The notes: generated from the letters alone by a model not told the origin. Positions 20,101 through 31,700 are shown, counted from the stretch's first letter. The stretch: 64,000 bases of DNA from Blattamonas nauphoetae (GCA_033064195.1 JARBJD010000261.1:43495-107494); one strand, 5' to 3'. Numbers and translations: made by a program.

Positions 20101-22500
20101 CCGGTAGAATGTACTGTTGTGGATCTTGACTACTCGAGGCTGGAATATGGTGAATAAACTGTCACCCTCGCTTGATGAACATCTCGTGAACGTGACTTCG
20201 GAGAGGTCAAGAGTGCAGGAGATATGGGAAAGTGAGAAGAAGGGTGCTGAAGTGTGGATGGAGGTGAAGGAGGATTGTAGGAAGGTGACAAGAGCACTGT
20301 TCAGGTTGAAGAGTGAGACGTCCGGAGTCTCAATGGTGATATTGTTCAGATTTGTTTGGTATAAGCGAAAAACGTTGCTGTTGGTCATTTGAGCGAGTGG
20401 GTGGGGAAGAGTCAGATCGGAGAGGACGATCGTCAGGACCGTGGAAGATCGTGTTGACGGGTCTTGGAAAATGAGCGAAGAATTCATACTATCAGTTGAG
20501 AACGGGCTAAAAGAGTCGGATAGTTCTTGTTGGAGTGGCTTGAGTGAGTGTAATCCAGGCGGGTCAGAATTTGTGACTGAAAATGAGATTTTCTTCAAAG
20601 CGAAAACTCCTTTGTCCAAACGGAGGAATGCTGACATAAATGATGAGACAACGGTAAATGTGTGGAAATAAAGGGTACAGTTTCCTTTCGACGCGATGAA
20701 GAAGGGAACAACATCGTTGGTGGATGTGAGATTTGAGAGAAAACCTGAAATATTGTGAATTGTCGGGACAATAGTGAAGGGTGTTTGAACAGCAAAGTCT
20801 CCTTTCACTTGAAGCGAATACTTCGCTATCATCCTGTGGATTGTCTCAGGATAGTCTAAAGTGCGACACGGGTAGATACTGCCACAATACTTCACATCTT
20901 CGCCATTTTTATGGATTTGATACTCTGATATCGTATTCAGAAGATTAATTGGGACGTTTCCCTTGCATAAAATCGGAGAGAAAGACGGATAAGGTGAGAG
21001 ATCGAGGGAGTCGGATTCTAGAAACTGAGATGGTGATATATCAAGAGCAGTAATGGCATATCCATGCATAGATGTGTGAGAAAGATAAAATGTGGTGCCT
21101 TTCAATTGTGGTATTTGTAATGTATCCAATCTGATGAAGGTGAAGGGTTCTGAGTCTCTGACGACCTCGTTCGTAAACAGACAATGATTACAGTGAATCG
21201 GATCTTCTGGATTCTGGTGAAGGTAAAGAATACCATTCGAAGACGTGTGAGTATCAAAGAGGAAGAAAGATTTCGTGATGAATGAGCTTCCGATTAAACA
21301 TTGAAGTGTACTCATTTCTGGATTTGGTTGAGATAGGATTGTAGTGTTGGCCATGCAGAGAGATCCACGACGACTCAAAAGGGTTCCTGCATCGGTTTTG
21401 GCAGAACTGTTGACGAAACTGTCTGAATCCCATATTTGATCAGTTGGTGTCACAATGTACAGCGCTCCGCCACTGTTTCCGGCATGGCCATTGCTGAAAG
21501 ACGAGGAGGCAACCTGGAGTGCCGAACGTGTTGATGGAGCATCGTAAAAGATGAAACCCCCATCTCCACTACAACTTCCGTTCACAAACGTACATTTGAC
21601 AATATGGAGGAGTGGACGATAAGAAATGTCTTCTATAACAGGTGAAAATTGCAGGCTTCCTCCATTTCCATGTGAAACGCAATTCTGAAACGAACAATTC
21701 GTAAAGTGGGATTGGATGTCTGTGATAATGATCGGCTCAGTGATAACTTCATTAATCTGGGTGTTATGATTGAGTGATGTGTTTGAGCAACGAAAAGTTG
21801 CAACATGATCGAATCGAGGGATAAGGAGTCCAGTGATTGCGTCGACGGTGTGTTCGATGTTAGATCCAAAAATGAGGACGGACTCTTGACCGTGTAGTTG
21901 TGATCTGGATTGTTTTTGCGCTTGCGAAACGTTTCTAAGAATGCAATATGTGATAGAAGACAGCGAATGTGGGGTGGAGATGAGTGGCAATGGTGAAAGC
22001 ATTGTATCTTGAAATTGACTTGAGGACAAGGATATCGTTGATTGAGTACTGTTCTGCGAACAAATGGGAGGAAGAATGTGGTTTTGCGGGATGAGTTGGA
22101 CTCGGTTGAGATGGACATAGCCTCTAGTGGCGACAAAAGGCGGATCCATTGATATAGACAGTGAGCATGAATCCAAATAGAAGGAAGAATCGGATAGAGT
22201 TGCAAAATGGGATAAAGTGTTGATTCTTGCGTTCGAGATGGAGATCGATGAATTCATGAGCAAAAAAACGGATGATGATTGCATAGAGATGGTGAGGTCT
22301 GAAGAAGTAAAAATAATTGAGTTTATTTGAGATGAGATGATTAGCGGGTTTGATAGACATTGCGATGTGTCACAATAGATTGGATGATTGTTTGATGAAT
22401 GTGACGCGAGCTGATGAAGTTGTGTACAACAAAGCAAGTCGGAAAAACATGCATATGTGAGATAAAAAAGGGTCTGTATCGAGAAGAAACAGTGAATCAT
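17134..22500 (-). CDS. Giant parallel beta-helix transmembrane surface protein
   Basis: Single exon, 1,788 residues from the ATG at 22500. A reading 25 residues longer is possible, but this start puts a signal peptide (MIHCFFSIQTLFYLTYACFS) at the N-terminus. The ectodomain consists of many short strands with SS/NS/TS turns and recurring FxNC, SGDGGF and GNSGGALYI motifs, as in right-handed parallel beta-helix (PbH1/Pmp-like) proteins. One membrane span (LVALSLLSVFLIYAITVPIS, about residues 1,635-1,660) is followed by a Cys-rich juxtamembrane segment and a Lys/Ser/Glu-rich cytoplasmic tail with possible CK2 sites. Large families of such proteins occur in oxymonads and other metamonads and probably act in adhesion or prey/bacteria binding; the ligand is unknown. 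Confidence 0.8.
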   Translation of the reverse strand: MIHCFFSIQTLFYLTYACFSDLLCCTQLHQLASHSSNNHPIYCDTSQCLSNPLIISSQINSIIFTSSDLTISMQSSSVFLLMNSSISISNARINTLSHFATLSDSSFYLDSCSLSISMDPPFVATRGYVHLNRVQLIPQNHILPPICSQNSTQSTISLSSSQFQDTMLSPLPLISTPHSLSSITYCILRNVSQAQKQSRSQLHGQESVLIFGSNIEHTVDAITGLLIPRFDHVATFRCSNTSLNHNTQINEVITEPIIITDIQSHFTNCSFQNCVSHGNGGSLQFSPVIEDISYRPLLHIVKCTFVNGSCSGDGGFIFYDAPSTRSALQVASSSFSNGHAGNSGGALYIVTPTDQIWDSDSFVNSSAKTDAGTLLSRRGSLCMANTTILSQPNPEMSTLQCLIGSSFITKSFFLFDTHTSSNGILYLHQNPEDPIHCNHCLFTNEVVRDSEPFTFIRLDTLQIPQLKGTTFYLSHTSMHGYAITALDISPSQFLESDSLDLSPYPSFSPILCKGNVPINLLNTISEYQIHKNGEDVKYCGSIYPCRTLDYPETIHRMIAKYSLQVKGDFAVQTPFTIVPTIHNISGFLSNLTSTNDVVPFFIASKGNCTLYFHTFTVVSSFMSAFLRLDKGVFALKKISFSVTNSDPPGLHSLKPLQQELSDSFSPFSTDSMNSSLIFQDPSTRSSTVLTIVLSDLTLPHPLAQMTNSNVFRLYQTNLNNITIETPDVSLFNLNSALVTFLQSSFTSIHTSAPFFSLSHISCTLDLSEVTFTRCSSSEGDSLFTIFQPRVVKIHNSTFYRCGGKSAGVLFVVPPPSRSLILNVTNTLFDECTCDSAEGASDILIESEIAPTLNFSGSRSTSATPRFVVGSLELTDPFPAPYTSIFVIGTGQDTLTCSAQLNPCGTLGFVVRFVQTPRMHVFILPSGSFNETNVHCLHKYLTFSCTHIVTFTLMTQSIPAFVATHSELRFDQMTVTAPDSSSVLFIQIQAFSTVIITRSHFVHNNYMSLFTLADIDGESSLRIEDSVNQPQSGVTPMYSHFLRSLNSSLSLVEVKVADFSISEAGLHFISFQTDADMSLVITNSSFIFINEFFDSSLIFFSSSCDASFHLHSSNITVNFISTYSPIFVIDYHPSIKAAELCLSFERTAISRDSSGMMGPNVIRVMLSSFDHIPTFYLSSSIVQNAMWKSILGLLKGTSDPVTLFPFILPDLDTFWICTNGTNQLNCGTETVPCQNADYTQNTILFEGSLRSYHIVSTTQVHNVIRNTHPTVEIDGESFPRMRIGANFIEPAVFVCTKEMRMDTLSFVFSGNPATKTFLFSCVNGILCLDNINVLFDTDRMVHSILSAQSANVTITDILLRSTTAVFGTVFVGHPMFDVNQSTFFLTRLELTLFYLNSSVYESLITVRRSNCIISEVNITNFEINSNSPIVLSNSDIYIEESQFSEMALDAPLIVIASTEESELRLVSIKIDSLFTTSQTVLQISSPNSVIIIIDLSFSNIDTHHVKDPDMMLVNPDSSLSSQDTPSPYTLFTGVILKINLGEKSDLSISDIVFSNITDPHPYSFGTMFIEQTASVPHFDITNVSFTHCYCAQASHFGFKLPTLSRYTLLKAIHTHISPDRTANMVLLGKDSVPVSLLDYVFLRPWELVALSLLSVFLIYAITVPISYCIMLNLRKSRLAPPHLRKRFCCACCQPDHGGLLEADYGDIIMLNGGISRWGGPKRLTDYRSMEVHWAEGETVPHSEETGDRESKSESTREARTKTKKKKKSADLSDTDSEEVLLDSSSSEFV

Positions 22501-22678
22501 CGGCTTGTCATGACAGACTGATGGCGAAAGTTGTAATGGGCCCCCACTTGCGTTCAGATGTGCAATATTCAACACCCACGATTGAAATCAGATCAATGAA
22601 TCCCATAAAAACCTCTCACAAAGAAGTTCCAAAATCTGCTTTAATTTCGAAATGATATGGACGACAAAGAAAATCAAA

Positions 22679-23605
22679 TCACATTTCTTCCTTTAACGGT
22701 CGGAATACTTCTGACAACTTTACGATCATTTGTTCAGTTTCGATCGGTTTGGGGGTCTGGACCTTGCAGTATTTGAAGGTAAATCCGCCACACACCAGCA
22801 CGGTGATGAAAAACACGATGAGCTGGCGATTGTGGGACAGAGGGAGAAATGATAAGTTGGGACAACAATCAAAGCGCACATACAATGATTCCGACAGCAA
22901 TTGATGCCCCAATGAGAACATTTTTCCACCACATCGTTCGTTTCAGGCCTCGTGAACCTTTTGAAAAGTTCGCTGCGATCGAGTCGAGCTCATTAGAGTC
23001 ATCAACAAGCAATTCCAATTTTTCCTGACGATTGAGGAGTGTTTCTTCGAGGAATGATGGCTGAATGAGACAGAAGCCACAAACCTACGTTCGAGTGAAG
23101 AACATTCTTCAAGTCATCAATGTCGTTTTCAGCACGAGTAATTCTATCTACGGTTGCATGAGAATGGCTGGTCTGAACAACGTCGAAGTATACAGTGAAA
23201 AAGAGATTGAAGAGACGATTTACAGACCATCAATGCGTGTAATGTTGTATTGAACTCTCGTTTAGACAATGGTGGTAGCGATTGACTGACTAAGCCGTAC
23301 CGTTGTAGAAATGATTCCTCCACGGCAGAAAGGAAGGCAAAGGCATCGTTTTGAGGGAATGTTTGATCAGCCAGACAAATAAAGGTCAAATTGGATGAAA
23401 TCGATGAGAATATCATGTACCTGAGGGGAGAGTCACAGTGTCAAAAGTCTACGACAAACTCATCAGTCATGAACGATGTTTTCTGTGATCGAGTTGAGGG
23501 GTGTGATAAAAATGAACGAGCAATTTGGCCAAGGTTTCCAGTGATGGAAGAACACTCAGAAAGAACTGTTGTATTCTGTGCGACACAGGAATAGAATAGA
23601 GGCAT
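22679..23605 (-). CDS. Longin-domain R-SNARE (VAMP7-like)
   Basis: Five exons (23460-23605, 23228-23420, 23089-23172, 22884-23060, 22679-22822) give 247 residues. Introns are 39, 55, 28 and 61 nt; the 28-nt intron is among the shortest in the window. An N-terminal longin domain (MPLFYSCVAQNTTVLSE; LTFICLADQTFPQNDAFAFL) is followed by a SNARE coiled coil with the zero-layer arginine at residue 152 (LLNRQEKLELLVD) and the juxtamembrane MWWKN. A transmembrane helix spans about 188-214. The luminal tail of about 35 residues is longer than usual for VAMP7. It acts in fusion of endosomal/lysosomal or exocytic vesicles, pairing with Q-SNAREs. Confidence 0.88.
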
Positions 23606-24239
23606 GTGAAGAGAGAGGTGAGATATGATGAATTGCGTTACTAACTATTTGTACGAACGACAGAAAGGAAAGATATTTCAGCTTAAAGGGAAATATGAAT
23701 GAAGATATTCCACTTTTGAATATGGCAGTTCGTATATACGCTCTGATAGACGAATAAGCTAATAGAATTATAATTCTGTCCTTTTAATCACAAATAAAGA
23801 GTTGTTGCGATGAAAAAAAATAGAAAATATGGCGTTTATGAAGCTATGTGGGTGGTCGCGAGATTTGAATGTCATCGAAGACATGTGGCCGGGATATTTT
23901 CTCGAAAGAGGAAATGTTCGAAGATTGAACTGAATTGTCGAGAAAAACGAATGTTTGTTCGAAAAGCTCTTCCATAATGTGAGGTAAGTTCGATGAAGAT
24001 CATGAAAAAGTCATTTAAGTCCACTGAGAAGATTTGTGTAATTCGACGAAAATGTTGGTTTTTGAGATCGGATCAATTCGGAATCGCTAACCGGGGCTCG
24101 GAGTGCATATCGGAGAAGGAAATTCGCCATCTGAACACATTTTAGGAGACCATTTTATTGGTCTTATCTGAATGTTTGCTCCTCTGGGAAAGCCGACCAT
24201 CCAAGTTTTTTATTAGGGGTATTTCCGAAGAATTCATAA
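23606..24239. other. Intergenic region between divergent SNARE and ABC transporter genes
   Basis: A 634-bp A/T-rich stretch without a convincing ORF, RNA gene or repeat. It must contain the promoters of both flanking genes. Short ORFs running into the ABC gene start are in other frames and show no coding signal. Confidence 0.5.
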
Positions 24240-27200
24240 ATGTCAACAACATCGGATACTATTGGACAACAATCGAATGCAAACACTTCATCGGTCCCTC
24301 AGGATACAGCAAACGATTCAGAAAGCAAACAGAACTCCGACATTTTCCAGATGTCGTACAAGCACGATTCCAGTGAGGTTCCCGTCTCTCCATCAACCAT
24401 GACACCAGGAACAACACCTACTCCTTCATCATTCACTCAGAAAAAGGACCAAACAACGTCTTCACAAGCTCCATCTGAGATTCTACGAAAGGTCAATCCT
24501 GAAGAATCTCACAATTTCATCGCCAACATCTTCATGTGCTTCATCTTCCCCTTCATCTGCAAATGCCACCCACTCACTGACAAAGACATGCCCGCCACGC
24601 ACAAACGTGACCGTTCGAAGCCCGCTACAGCCACTTTTCAAAAACTGTGGGCCGAAAAATTTGACGCGTACTGCAAAGATGTTGAAACGAAAGGGATCGA
24701 CAAAGCGAAAAAGCCGAGTGTCTTCGCAGTAGCGATGAGATCAGCCGGAATGGGATGGTTTATGACTGGTCTTCTGCTGCTTCTGATCAGCCAGGCGTTC
24801 TCCGTGCTCACTCCGTTCTTCTCCAAAATGTTCCTCCAACGAATGGCTCTCAAAGAAGATCCAACACACACTGACCCAATCCCCTTCCCATGGGCATATG
24901 GCGTGATGTTCATACTCTGTCCTGCGTTCATCGCGTTTTTCGATGTTGGGGGAAACAGAATAATCTACCATCACACAGCTCAAATGCGAGCTGGAATTGT
25001 CGGAGCTGTTTACGACAAGCTGTTCAAAATGAAGAACATGGCGTCTCTTGGCTCAGCTGACACAGGACGGATGATCTCGCTGATCAGCGTCGATGCGAGG
25101 ATGATTGCTGAACTCACTCCACAAGCTGCGATGTTGATGGTGATCCCCTTCCTCATGCTTGCTGCCCTCATTTTGGTCATTGCCGATTTGGGATGGATTG
25201 TCGTCCTCTCTCTCGTCACTCTCGTTGTCATCTTGGCCATCCCTCTCCTTCTGTCAAAACAAATCAGAAAGTACTCAAACGCCTACCTCGCCTTCAGCGA
25301 TCAGCGAACACGTATCACTAACGAGACCCTCCAAGGCATCCGTGTTGTGAAATATTCTGGTTTGGAGCATGTGTTCAGAGCGACGATTCTGAAACCGCGG
25401 ACTGGACAAGTCAACGCGACGAAGAACTTTGTGTTTTTGATCCAAATCAACTTCTCGATCATGCGAGCACTCCCGATTTTCGTCAACTTTGTCTGTTTCA
25501 TCGCGTTCGCAAGCTTTGTTGATTCCTCACCACTCTCCTTTGCCATTCGTGTGATGCCCAACTCAGGATATCTCTCCATGGTCACTCAGCCATGCACCAT
25601 GATTCCCATCTACATGCAAGCAATCGTCATGTTGGGCGTATCCGCGTCAAGATTGACTGATTTCCTTGCTCTGCCCGAGATGAAGAGCAAGACGCAGAAG
25701 AGAGAGCGGCCTGATGAGGAAGAGATGGCGTTGGTGGTGGTCGATGGAGAGTTCAGATGGGGCGAGGCTCCGGAGATCCCTCTCACAAATGAAGAAAAGC
25801 TCAATCTTCAGAAGGAGAGCAAGAAGAGGAAGCAGGATCTCGCGAATGATCGCGCACAGAAGCAGAATGAAGAGGTGAGTGAGAGTTCTGGGCCAACAAC
25901 GCCGAACACAGACATGCAGACCAGAAAGGAAGGAAACGAAACGGAATCACTCGACAGCTCAAATGACATCTTCCGCCCAAGCACATCGCCAAACACAACC
26001 ACTTCAATCGTCGAACAGAACTCCGCTTCCACCCCAACACCTACTCCAAACATCCCCACATCATCCTCCCCATCAACAGCCTCCCAAAGCAACATCCCGA
26101 CACTGTACGGCATCGACCTGTCCATCCCAAAGGGCTCTCTCACGATGATTGTCGGACCAGTCGGATGTGGGAAATCATCGCTTGGTTCAGCGATTGTGGG
26201 CGACATCGAGCAGCTCAATGGATCGATCAAGTTGGAAGGGAAAGTGACGTACTGTCCACAAACACCCTGGATTGTCAACAATACCGTCCGAGGCAACATA
26301 ACTTTCGACGCTGAGTTTGATGAACAGAAATACCTGAAATCGGTGAAGGTCTGCGCATTGGAACCCGATTTCAAGATCTTCGCAGCAGGCGATCAGACTG
26401 CGATTGGAGAGAAGGGTGTGAACATGAGTGGAGGACAGAAAGCGAGAATCCAGCTTGCACGAGCTGTTTACTCAGACAAAGACATTTTCATCCTCGACGA
26501 CCCACTCTCCGCAGTCGATGCTCATGTTGGTCGATATCTGATGGACGAGTGCATCTGCGGTGCTCTCAAAGGCAAGACTGTCATCCTCATGACGAACCAG
26601 CTGCAGTTTCTGGACAGGGCGGACAAGGTTGTGGTGATGAGGGAGGGAAAGATTAGGGCGCAAGGCACTTACGACGAGATTCGCGAGCGGGGTGTCAACT
26701 TCGACGAATTTCTGATCAGATCCGACAAAAGCGAGAAAACTGGAAAGAAAGCTGAAGCGAAGAAAGAAGAGAAGGAGGAAGAGCAGAACGACGACGAGAA
26801 CGCCAAGAAGATCATGACTCAAGAAGAGCAGGAGACAGGCGGAATCAAATTCTCGTCCTACGTCAACTTCCTCAAGACTCTCATGCCAGCCCCGATTGTC
26901 ATCTTCTTCCTCCTCTTCGTCGTCATCGGCGAAGCTCTCTCTCCCTTTGCCCAGTGGTGGATGGCTCGCTGTGGAACACCAACCGACTTTCCTTCGCTCC
27001 TGTTTCAATGGAAACTGGGGATTTATGGATTTCTTGGCATTGGCACGCTCATCCTCCTCATGGTGCGCTCATGCATGGTGCGGAGTGCTGTGAAGAGATC
27101 CGCAACGAAGATTCACAACGAATTGTTGGATGAAGTGTTGAACTGTCCGTCGTCCTTCTTCGACACCACTCCACTCGGAAGAATCATCAACAGGTTCAGT

Positions 27201-28634
27201 GGAGACATGCCACAAGTTGACCAGTTTCTGCTGATCACATTCATCCAGGTTCTCGCGCTGTGGATTGGAGTGATTGGGCAGATTGTGATTGTCGGTGTCG
27301 ACACTCCCATCTTCCTCGCTTTTGGAATCCCTGTGCTGATTCTGTACCTCCTGATTCTTCTCATGTACTCCCGTGTCTCACGAAATCTCCAACGACTCGA
27401 ATCCATCGCTCGCTCTCCTGTCATCTCCCTCTTCTCCGAGACCATCTCTGGTGCTGGTCTCACCACAATCAGAAGCTACGGAAGGGAAGAACAGTGGAAG
27501 GAACGCTTCCACAACGTCAACGATCACTGGACGACCATCTTCCAGCTGTACCGACATGGGCTGAAATGGGCGACACTCTACTCCGGTTTCATTGCAGTTG
27601 TGCTGAAGACAGGCGTGGTTGTCGTTGGATGGTTCTTCATGAATCCTTCGACTCTCTCAGTTGCGATGATGGCAGCAGCACTTTTCACCAATCTCGGACT
27701 CAATCTCATCCAGCAAACTGTCGAGCTCGAATCAAAAATGACATCGTTTGACAGAATCCAGTTCTACTCGAAGAATCTCCCACAAGAAGCAACCACACAC
27801 GAAGTGGAGGTCCCCGACAGCTGGCCGGAAAGAGGGGACGTCACGTTCGACAAAGTTAGATACAAATACCGCCCTGGCCTTCCGCTTGTGTTGAAAGGCA
27901 TTGATTTGGATATCAAGGGCGGAGAGAGTATCGGAGTTTGTGGACGAACTGGCGCTGGCAAGTCTTCGCTTCTTTTCGTTCTATTCCGACTTGTCGAGCT
28001 CGACCCAAAATTGGCTCCCAAAATCATCGATCCAAAGACAGGTTTCCTCACCGATCCTGATCCCAACGACGAACCAAACAGCGGAAGAATCTTGATCGAC
28101 GGCGTAGACATCTCCAAAATTGATATTCATCGAATGCGACGAGCTGTGGCAATCATCCCGCAAGACCCGACATTGTTCACAGGAAGTCTGAGATACAATT
28201 TGGACTTGGCTGGAAAGTGCAGCGACGACCGAATTTGGGAAGTGTTGGAGATGGTCAAGATGCGCGAGGTGGTTGCAGGAATGGAATATGGACTTGACAC
28301 TCCTGTTGTTGAAGGAGGAAGCAACTTCTCCGCTGGACAGAGGCAATTGCTGTGTTTTGGACGTGCAATTCTGAACAACAGTCGTGTCGTTGTGATGGAT
28401 GAGGCGACGGCAAATGTCGATGTGGAGACTGATGCAAGCATTCAACAGACCATCCGTGAGCAATTGAAATCACAGACAGTGATTGTGATTGCTCACAGGC
28501 TGAACACAATCATGGACTCGTCCCGCATTGTTGTCATGGACAAGGGAGAGGTTGCGGAGTTCGACACTCCTGATAATCTCAAGGCAAACCCGGAATCGTC
28601 GTTTAATGGACTAATCCGTTCATTGAACAGCTGA
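24240..28634 (+). CDS. ABCC/MRP-family ABC transporter (full transporter)
   Basis: Intronless, 1,464 residues. It uses ATP to export or sequester organic anions, conjugates or drugs across the plasma or a vacuolar membrane. Layout: Ser/Thr/Gln-rich N-terminus; TMD1 (about 165-470); linker; NBD1 with Walker A GPVGCGKSS near 640, signature NMSGGQKARIQLARA and Walker B FILDDPLSAVD; charged linker; TMD2 (about 880-1,160); NBD2 with Walker A GRTGAGKSS near 1,235, signature FSAGQRQLL and Walker B VVMDEATANVD. NBD1 has Asp after the Walker B Asp while NBD2 has the catalytic Glu, the usual ABCC asymmetry with one degenerate site. There is no TMD0, so it is of the short type. A Ser/Thr/Pro-rich insertion precedes NBD1 (about residues 540-620). 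Confidence 0.93.
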   Translation: MSTTSDTIGQQSNANTSSVPQDTANDSESKQNSDIFQMSYKHDSSEVPVSPSTMTPGTTPTPSSFTQKKDQTTSSQAPSEILRKVNPEESHNFIANIFMCFIFPFICKCHPLTDKDMPATHKRDRSKPATATFQKLWAEKFDAYCKDVETKGIDKAKKPSVFAVAMRSAGMGWFMTGLLLLLISQAFSVLTPFFSKMFLQRMALKEDPTHTDPIPFPWAYGVMFILCPAFIAFFDVGGNRIIYHHTAQMRAGIVGAVYDKLFKMKNMASLGSADTGRMISLISVDARMIAELTPQAAMLMVIPFLMLAALILVIADLGWIVVLSLVTLVVILAIPLLLSKQIRKYSNAYLAFSDQRTRITNETLQGIRVVKYSGLEHVFRATILKPRTGQVNATKNFVFLIQINFSIMRALPIFVNFVCFIAFASFVDSSPLSFAIRVMPNSGYLSMVTQPCTMIPIYMQAIVMLGVSASRLTDFLALPEMKSKTQKRERPDEEEMALVVVDGEFRWGEAPEIPLTNEEKLNLQKESKKRKQDLANDRAQKQNEEVSESSGPTTPNTDMQTRKEGNETESLDSSNDIFRPSTSPNTTTSIVEQNSASTPTPTPNIPTSSSPSTASQSNIPTLYGIDLSIPKGSLTMIVGPVGCGKSSLGSAIVGDIEQLNGSIKLEGKVTYCPQTPWIVNNTVRGNITFDAEFDEQKYLKSVKVCALEPDFKIFAAGDQTAIGEKGVNMSGGQKARIQLARAVYSDKDIFILDDPLSAVDAHVGRYLMDECICGALKGKTVILMTNQLQFLDRADKVVVMREGKIRAQGTYDEIRERGVNFDEFLIRSDKSEKTGKKAEAKKEEKEEEQNDDENAKKIMTQEEQETGGIKFSSYVNFLKTLMPAPIVIFFLLFVVIGEALSPFAQWWMARCGTPTDFPSLLFQWKLGIYGFLGIGTLILLMVRSCMVRSAVKRSATKIHNELLDEVLNCPSSFFDTTPLGRIINRFSGDMPQVDQFLLITFIQVLALWIGVIGQIVIVGVDTPIFLAFGIPVLILYLLILLMYSRVSRNLQRLESIARSPVISLFSETISGAGLTTIRSYGREEQWKERFHNVNDHWTTIFQLYRHGLKWATLYSGFIAVVLKTGVVVVGWFFMNPSTLSVAMMAAALFTNLGLNLIQQTVELESKMTSFDRIQFYSKNLPQEATTHEVEVPDSWPERGDVTFDKVRYKYRPGLPLVLKGIDLDIKGGESIGVCGRTGAGKSSLLFVLFRLVELDPKLAPKIIDPKTGFLTDPDPNDEPNSGRILIDGVDISKIDIHRMRRAVAIIPQDPTLFTGSLRYNLDLAGKCSDDRIWEVLEMVKMREVVAGMEYGLDTPVVEGGSNFSAGQRQLLCFGRAILNNSRVVVMDEATANVDVETDASIQQTIREQLKSQTVIVIAHRLNTIMDSSRIVVMDKGEVAEFDTPDNLKANPESSFNGLIRSLNS

Positions 28635-28760
28635 ATTTTGCTGAAGAAAGGATCACACGAAATAGTGTGAAGAAGGAGAATCATTCTTGATTTTGATAGA
28701 CACTCAAATGGATATTCACAGATTTCTTTCGAAAATCACTTCAATTCTTCTTTTTAAGGC

Positions 28761-31700
28761 ATGTTATCTGAAATCTTCTTCAGTAAAGATGTGTCATCGG
28801 ATGCCTTTCTGGATCTTACAGTCGATTCTGAAGAATGGATTACCGTTCACCAGTTTACTGGACTGGATAATCAAGAATGGGCTGGAAAAAATGTGTCTGA
28901 ATGACAACTCCTTTGCCCGCACACAATAAAGCAAATTATTCGTACCCCTATCAGTCTGATCAGGTATTCACTTCTGACTTTGTTTGACATTTCTTTAGCT
29001 CCTAACTGATTATCTCCCAACCGACCTCGAGCCGATACAGGATGAATTAGCGTCATTCGCCCCTAACGAAGAGTTGGATTCCCTTCTGGGAACAGCCTAC
29101 ATTTTCAAAGAGTTTCCGGGTCTTGCTTCTTTCTTCTCTATCCTCCCAAGAATGCAACGACTTCTTGGCAAACGATCTCGACAAATTGACACTAGTCAAG
29201 GTACTAGACAGATGCATTGGGAAACTCGATTCAACACAATTTTCTGATAGATCTATTGCCGTCCTTCAATTAGTTTCCTTGACACAAGGCCTTCCACGAA
29301 TCATAAGTCCCCAAATAATCCCTGAAAAGCAAGAGACATCTCTTCGTCTCCTTCTCACAGTCTCAAAAGATGTTTCTATTTTCTCAAATCGATATCTTTT
29401 CATTCGAAATGGATATCGTCTCCTGTGCCAAAACCTTCTTTGGGTATCATCAGAAGGGCTCAACTTCCCACTTGTCAGATCAAAGAACGATATTCTTCGT
29501 TCCCAATTTATCGAATATTTTGGGAAGAAAGTCAAACTTTTTGGAGATCATGATTATGTTTGGAGCCACTGTCCTCATTGTCTGACTCATTTTCTGAACA
29601 ATATTCTGTTTCTTCTTCACAACCTGCTTATATACAACCACCATGATCCCACTTTATTTACCCTTCTCAATGAGCGACTTGTTCCTGAGACACACGTGGA
29701 TTATCAGCTCGTTGGGAGTCCTTCATTCCTCCCAGTGATTGTACCCGACGATCTAATTCCTTCATCAACAAAGCGATTCTTCAAACCACAATTTGCTCGC
29801 AACCCACGCGTTTCATCGTTATTTTCCGTTCTTACGACGGTCCATAATGTGAATCCGTCAAGCAAGTACCTCTCTGATCGACAGTCACAACTTAGCTCAA
29901 TTTCAGACGGCCCTAACAATGAAGAACAAGATTCACATAAACTTTCGAATCAGTCAAGCGACAATGAGACAGCTTCATCTTCAAAGAATTCATTGAGTAA
30001 AACCACACAACAAACAAATGAAATAAGCAATGCAGATGACGCATCCTATCACGGCTCTGACAAATCAATTTCTTTACACTCTGATCATTCTCAGAATCAA
30101 CCACCGCAACAGCCGGAAGACGCCACACCTGACAATCTGGCACCATCTTACGCTTACATCACACCTGATGCACCGCCAAACCTCTACGGAGAATCGGAAA
30201 CTCTTGATGAAGCAATAATGGATAAAGCGAGGGGTGAATATGGATATCATTCGAGGCACAAAAAGGACAAAACTGTCATCCCTCCACTGTTTCCAGAAGA
30301 GGGAGAAGACATCCATGTGAACATTTCTGCCTTCCTAATTGCCATGTTTACCCACTTTTCAAGCTATGGGCAGGAAATTATAGTCCAAACGACGGAACCT
30401 CGTTTTCAATCCAAGCCCGCTGACGATTCAATGGGATTGGGATTGTTCAGGCCTCCTTTTCATCGAATTTTGGCATTGCTGGAGAAATGTCTCCTCTTTT
30501 CAGTCACTCCTCAACGTGATTTCTACCTCGAAATGTCAAACATGAACTTCTCGCTCTTTACGTGTCTCCCTCCCCCAAATTCCGAAGTCCATTCAATTCC
30601 ATTCAAACATGACAATAACCAGTTCAACAGAAGTTGTTCATGCAATTTCATCGCAAATTATGACTTCGAGCAACTCGGAACAATTGAAGGTCAGCACGGC
30701 CAGCAGCGGTTCAAAAGCACAGCTCTTCCCTTCATCCCACCAGAACATAAGCAAAAACCACAGGAAAAGGCACAACGGGAACTCCAACGCCGCCTCCTCC
30801 CAAAAGCATCGAATAATAATCCAAAATTCGCCCTGTATTTTTATCTCAACTCACACAACTTCGAACTCGAGCATATTCCAACCCTCCCAGCATCATCCAA
30901 GTTCCTCAAGAACTTCCCGATTCCCGCAGGTGTCTGTCCTGTGATGGAGTTCACAGTGATGGAGGATAACGTTGTGAACGAGCGGAAGAAGAAGAAGAAC
31001 AGCAAAGGAAAGGAGATCGAGACTCACATTGGAGACGTTGACATTGCCACCAATCCGCAGGGAGAAGTCTTCCCACTCAACATCAACACAACTGCCCAGC
31101 CCCCTCGCAATTACAGCTCTGTTCTCCGAGTGTTCTGTCCGTATCGATCATCCACAGGGTCACTCGATGCCCCAAATCGGATTCAGGAGAATCCGAGAAG
31201 CAATCCGAAGAACAATCACATCTCTGCGCACGATTCGCCAAGTCCCTTTGCCATCCACTTCGATTATCTGAAGAGGAGGAACCCTGTCCGGATGGAAAAA
31301 CCAGCCTTCCCGAAAGGCGTGAGGAGGAGAAGAAGACCAAACCCATTCGCCAATCCTGAAGATTGCAACAAACATCCAGCACCGACAGAATCCGTTTCGA
31401 CACTAAAACAGCCAAACACAGCGACAGAAGAACAACCTGATCAACCAACGGAGGTCAAGAAAGACGTCAATAACCTCCCCACACCTCAACTCCTCCCTCC
31501 TGTCAAAATCCCAAACGCTCTGTACCCATTCCAACACAAGGCGGATCCTTCATTCCCTCCGTATTACATCAACTGGCTCTGCGACTATCTCTCCAAATCC
31601 GAGGATCGCATCCTTCCAATCCGGCCATTCGTTCCGCATTCGTTTCGCGAGGCCCTTCCGATCATCAAGGACAGCGTGACCACTCTTCAAAGTTCTCGTG

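Noticed and set aside
17676-22360. Multiple short ORFs on both strands within the beta-helix gene
   Set aside because: All overlap a 5.4-kb uninterrupted frame with signal peptide, repeat motifs and membrane span. They are shadows.
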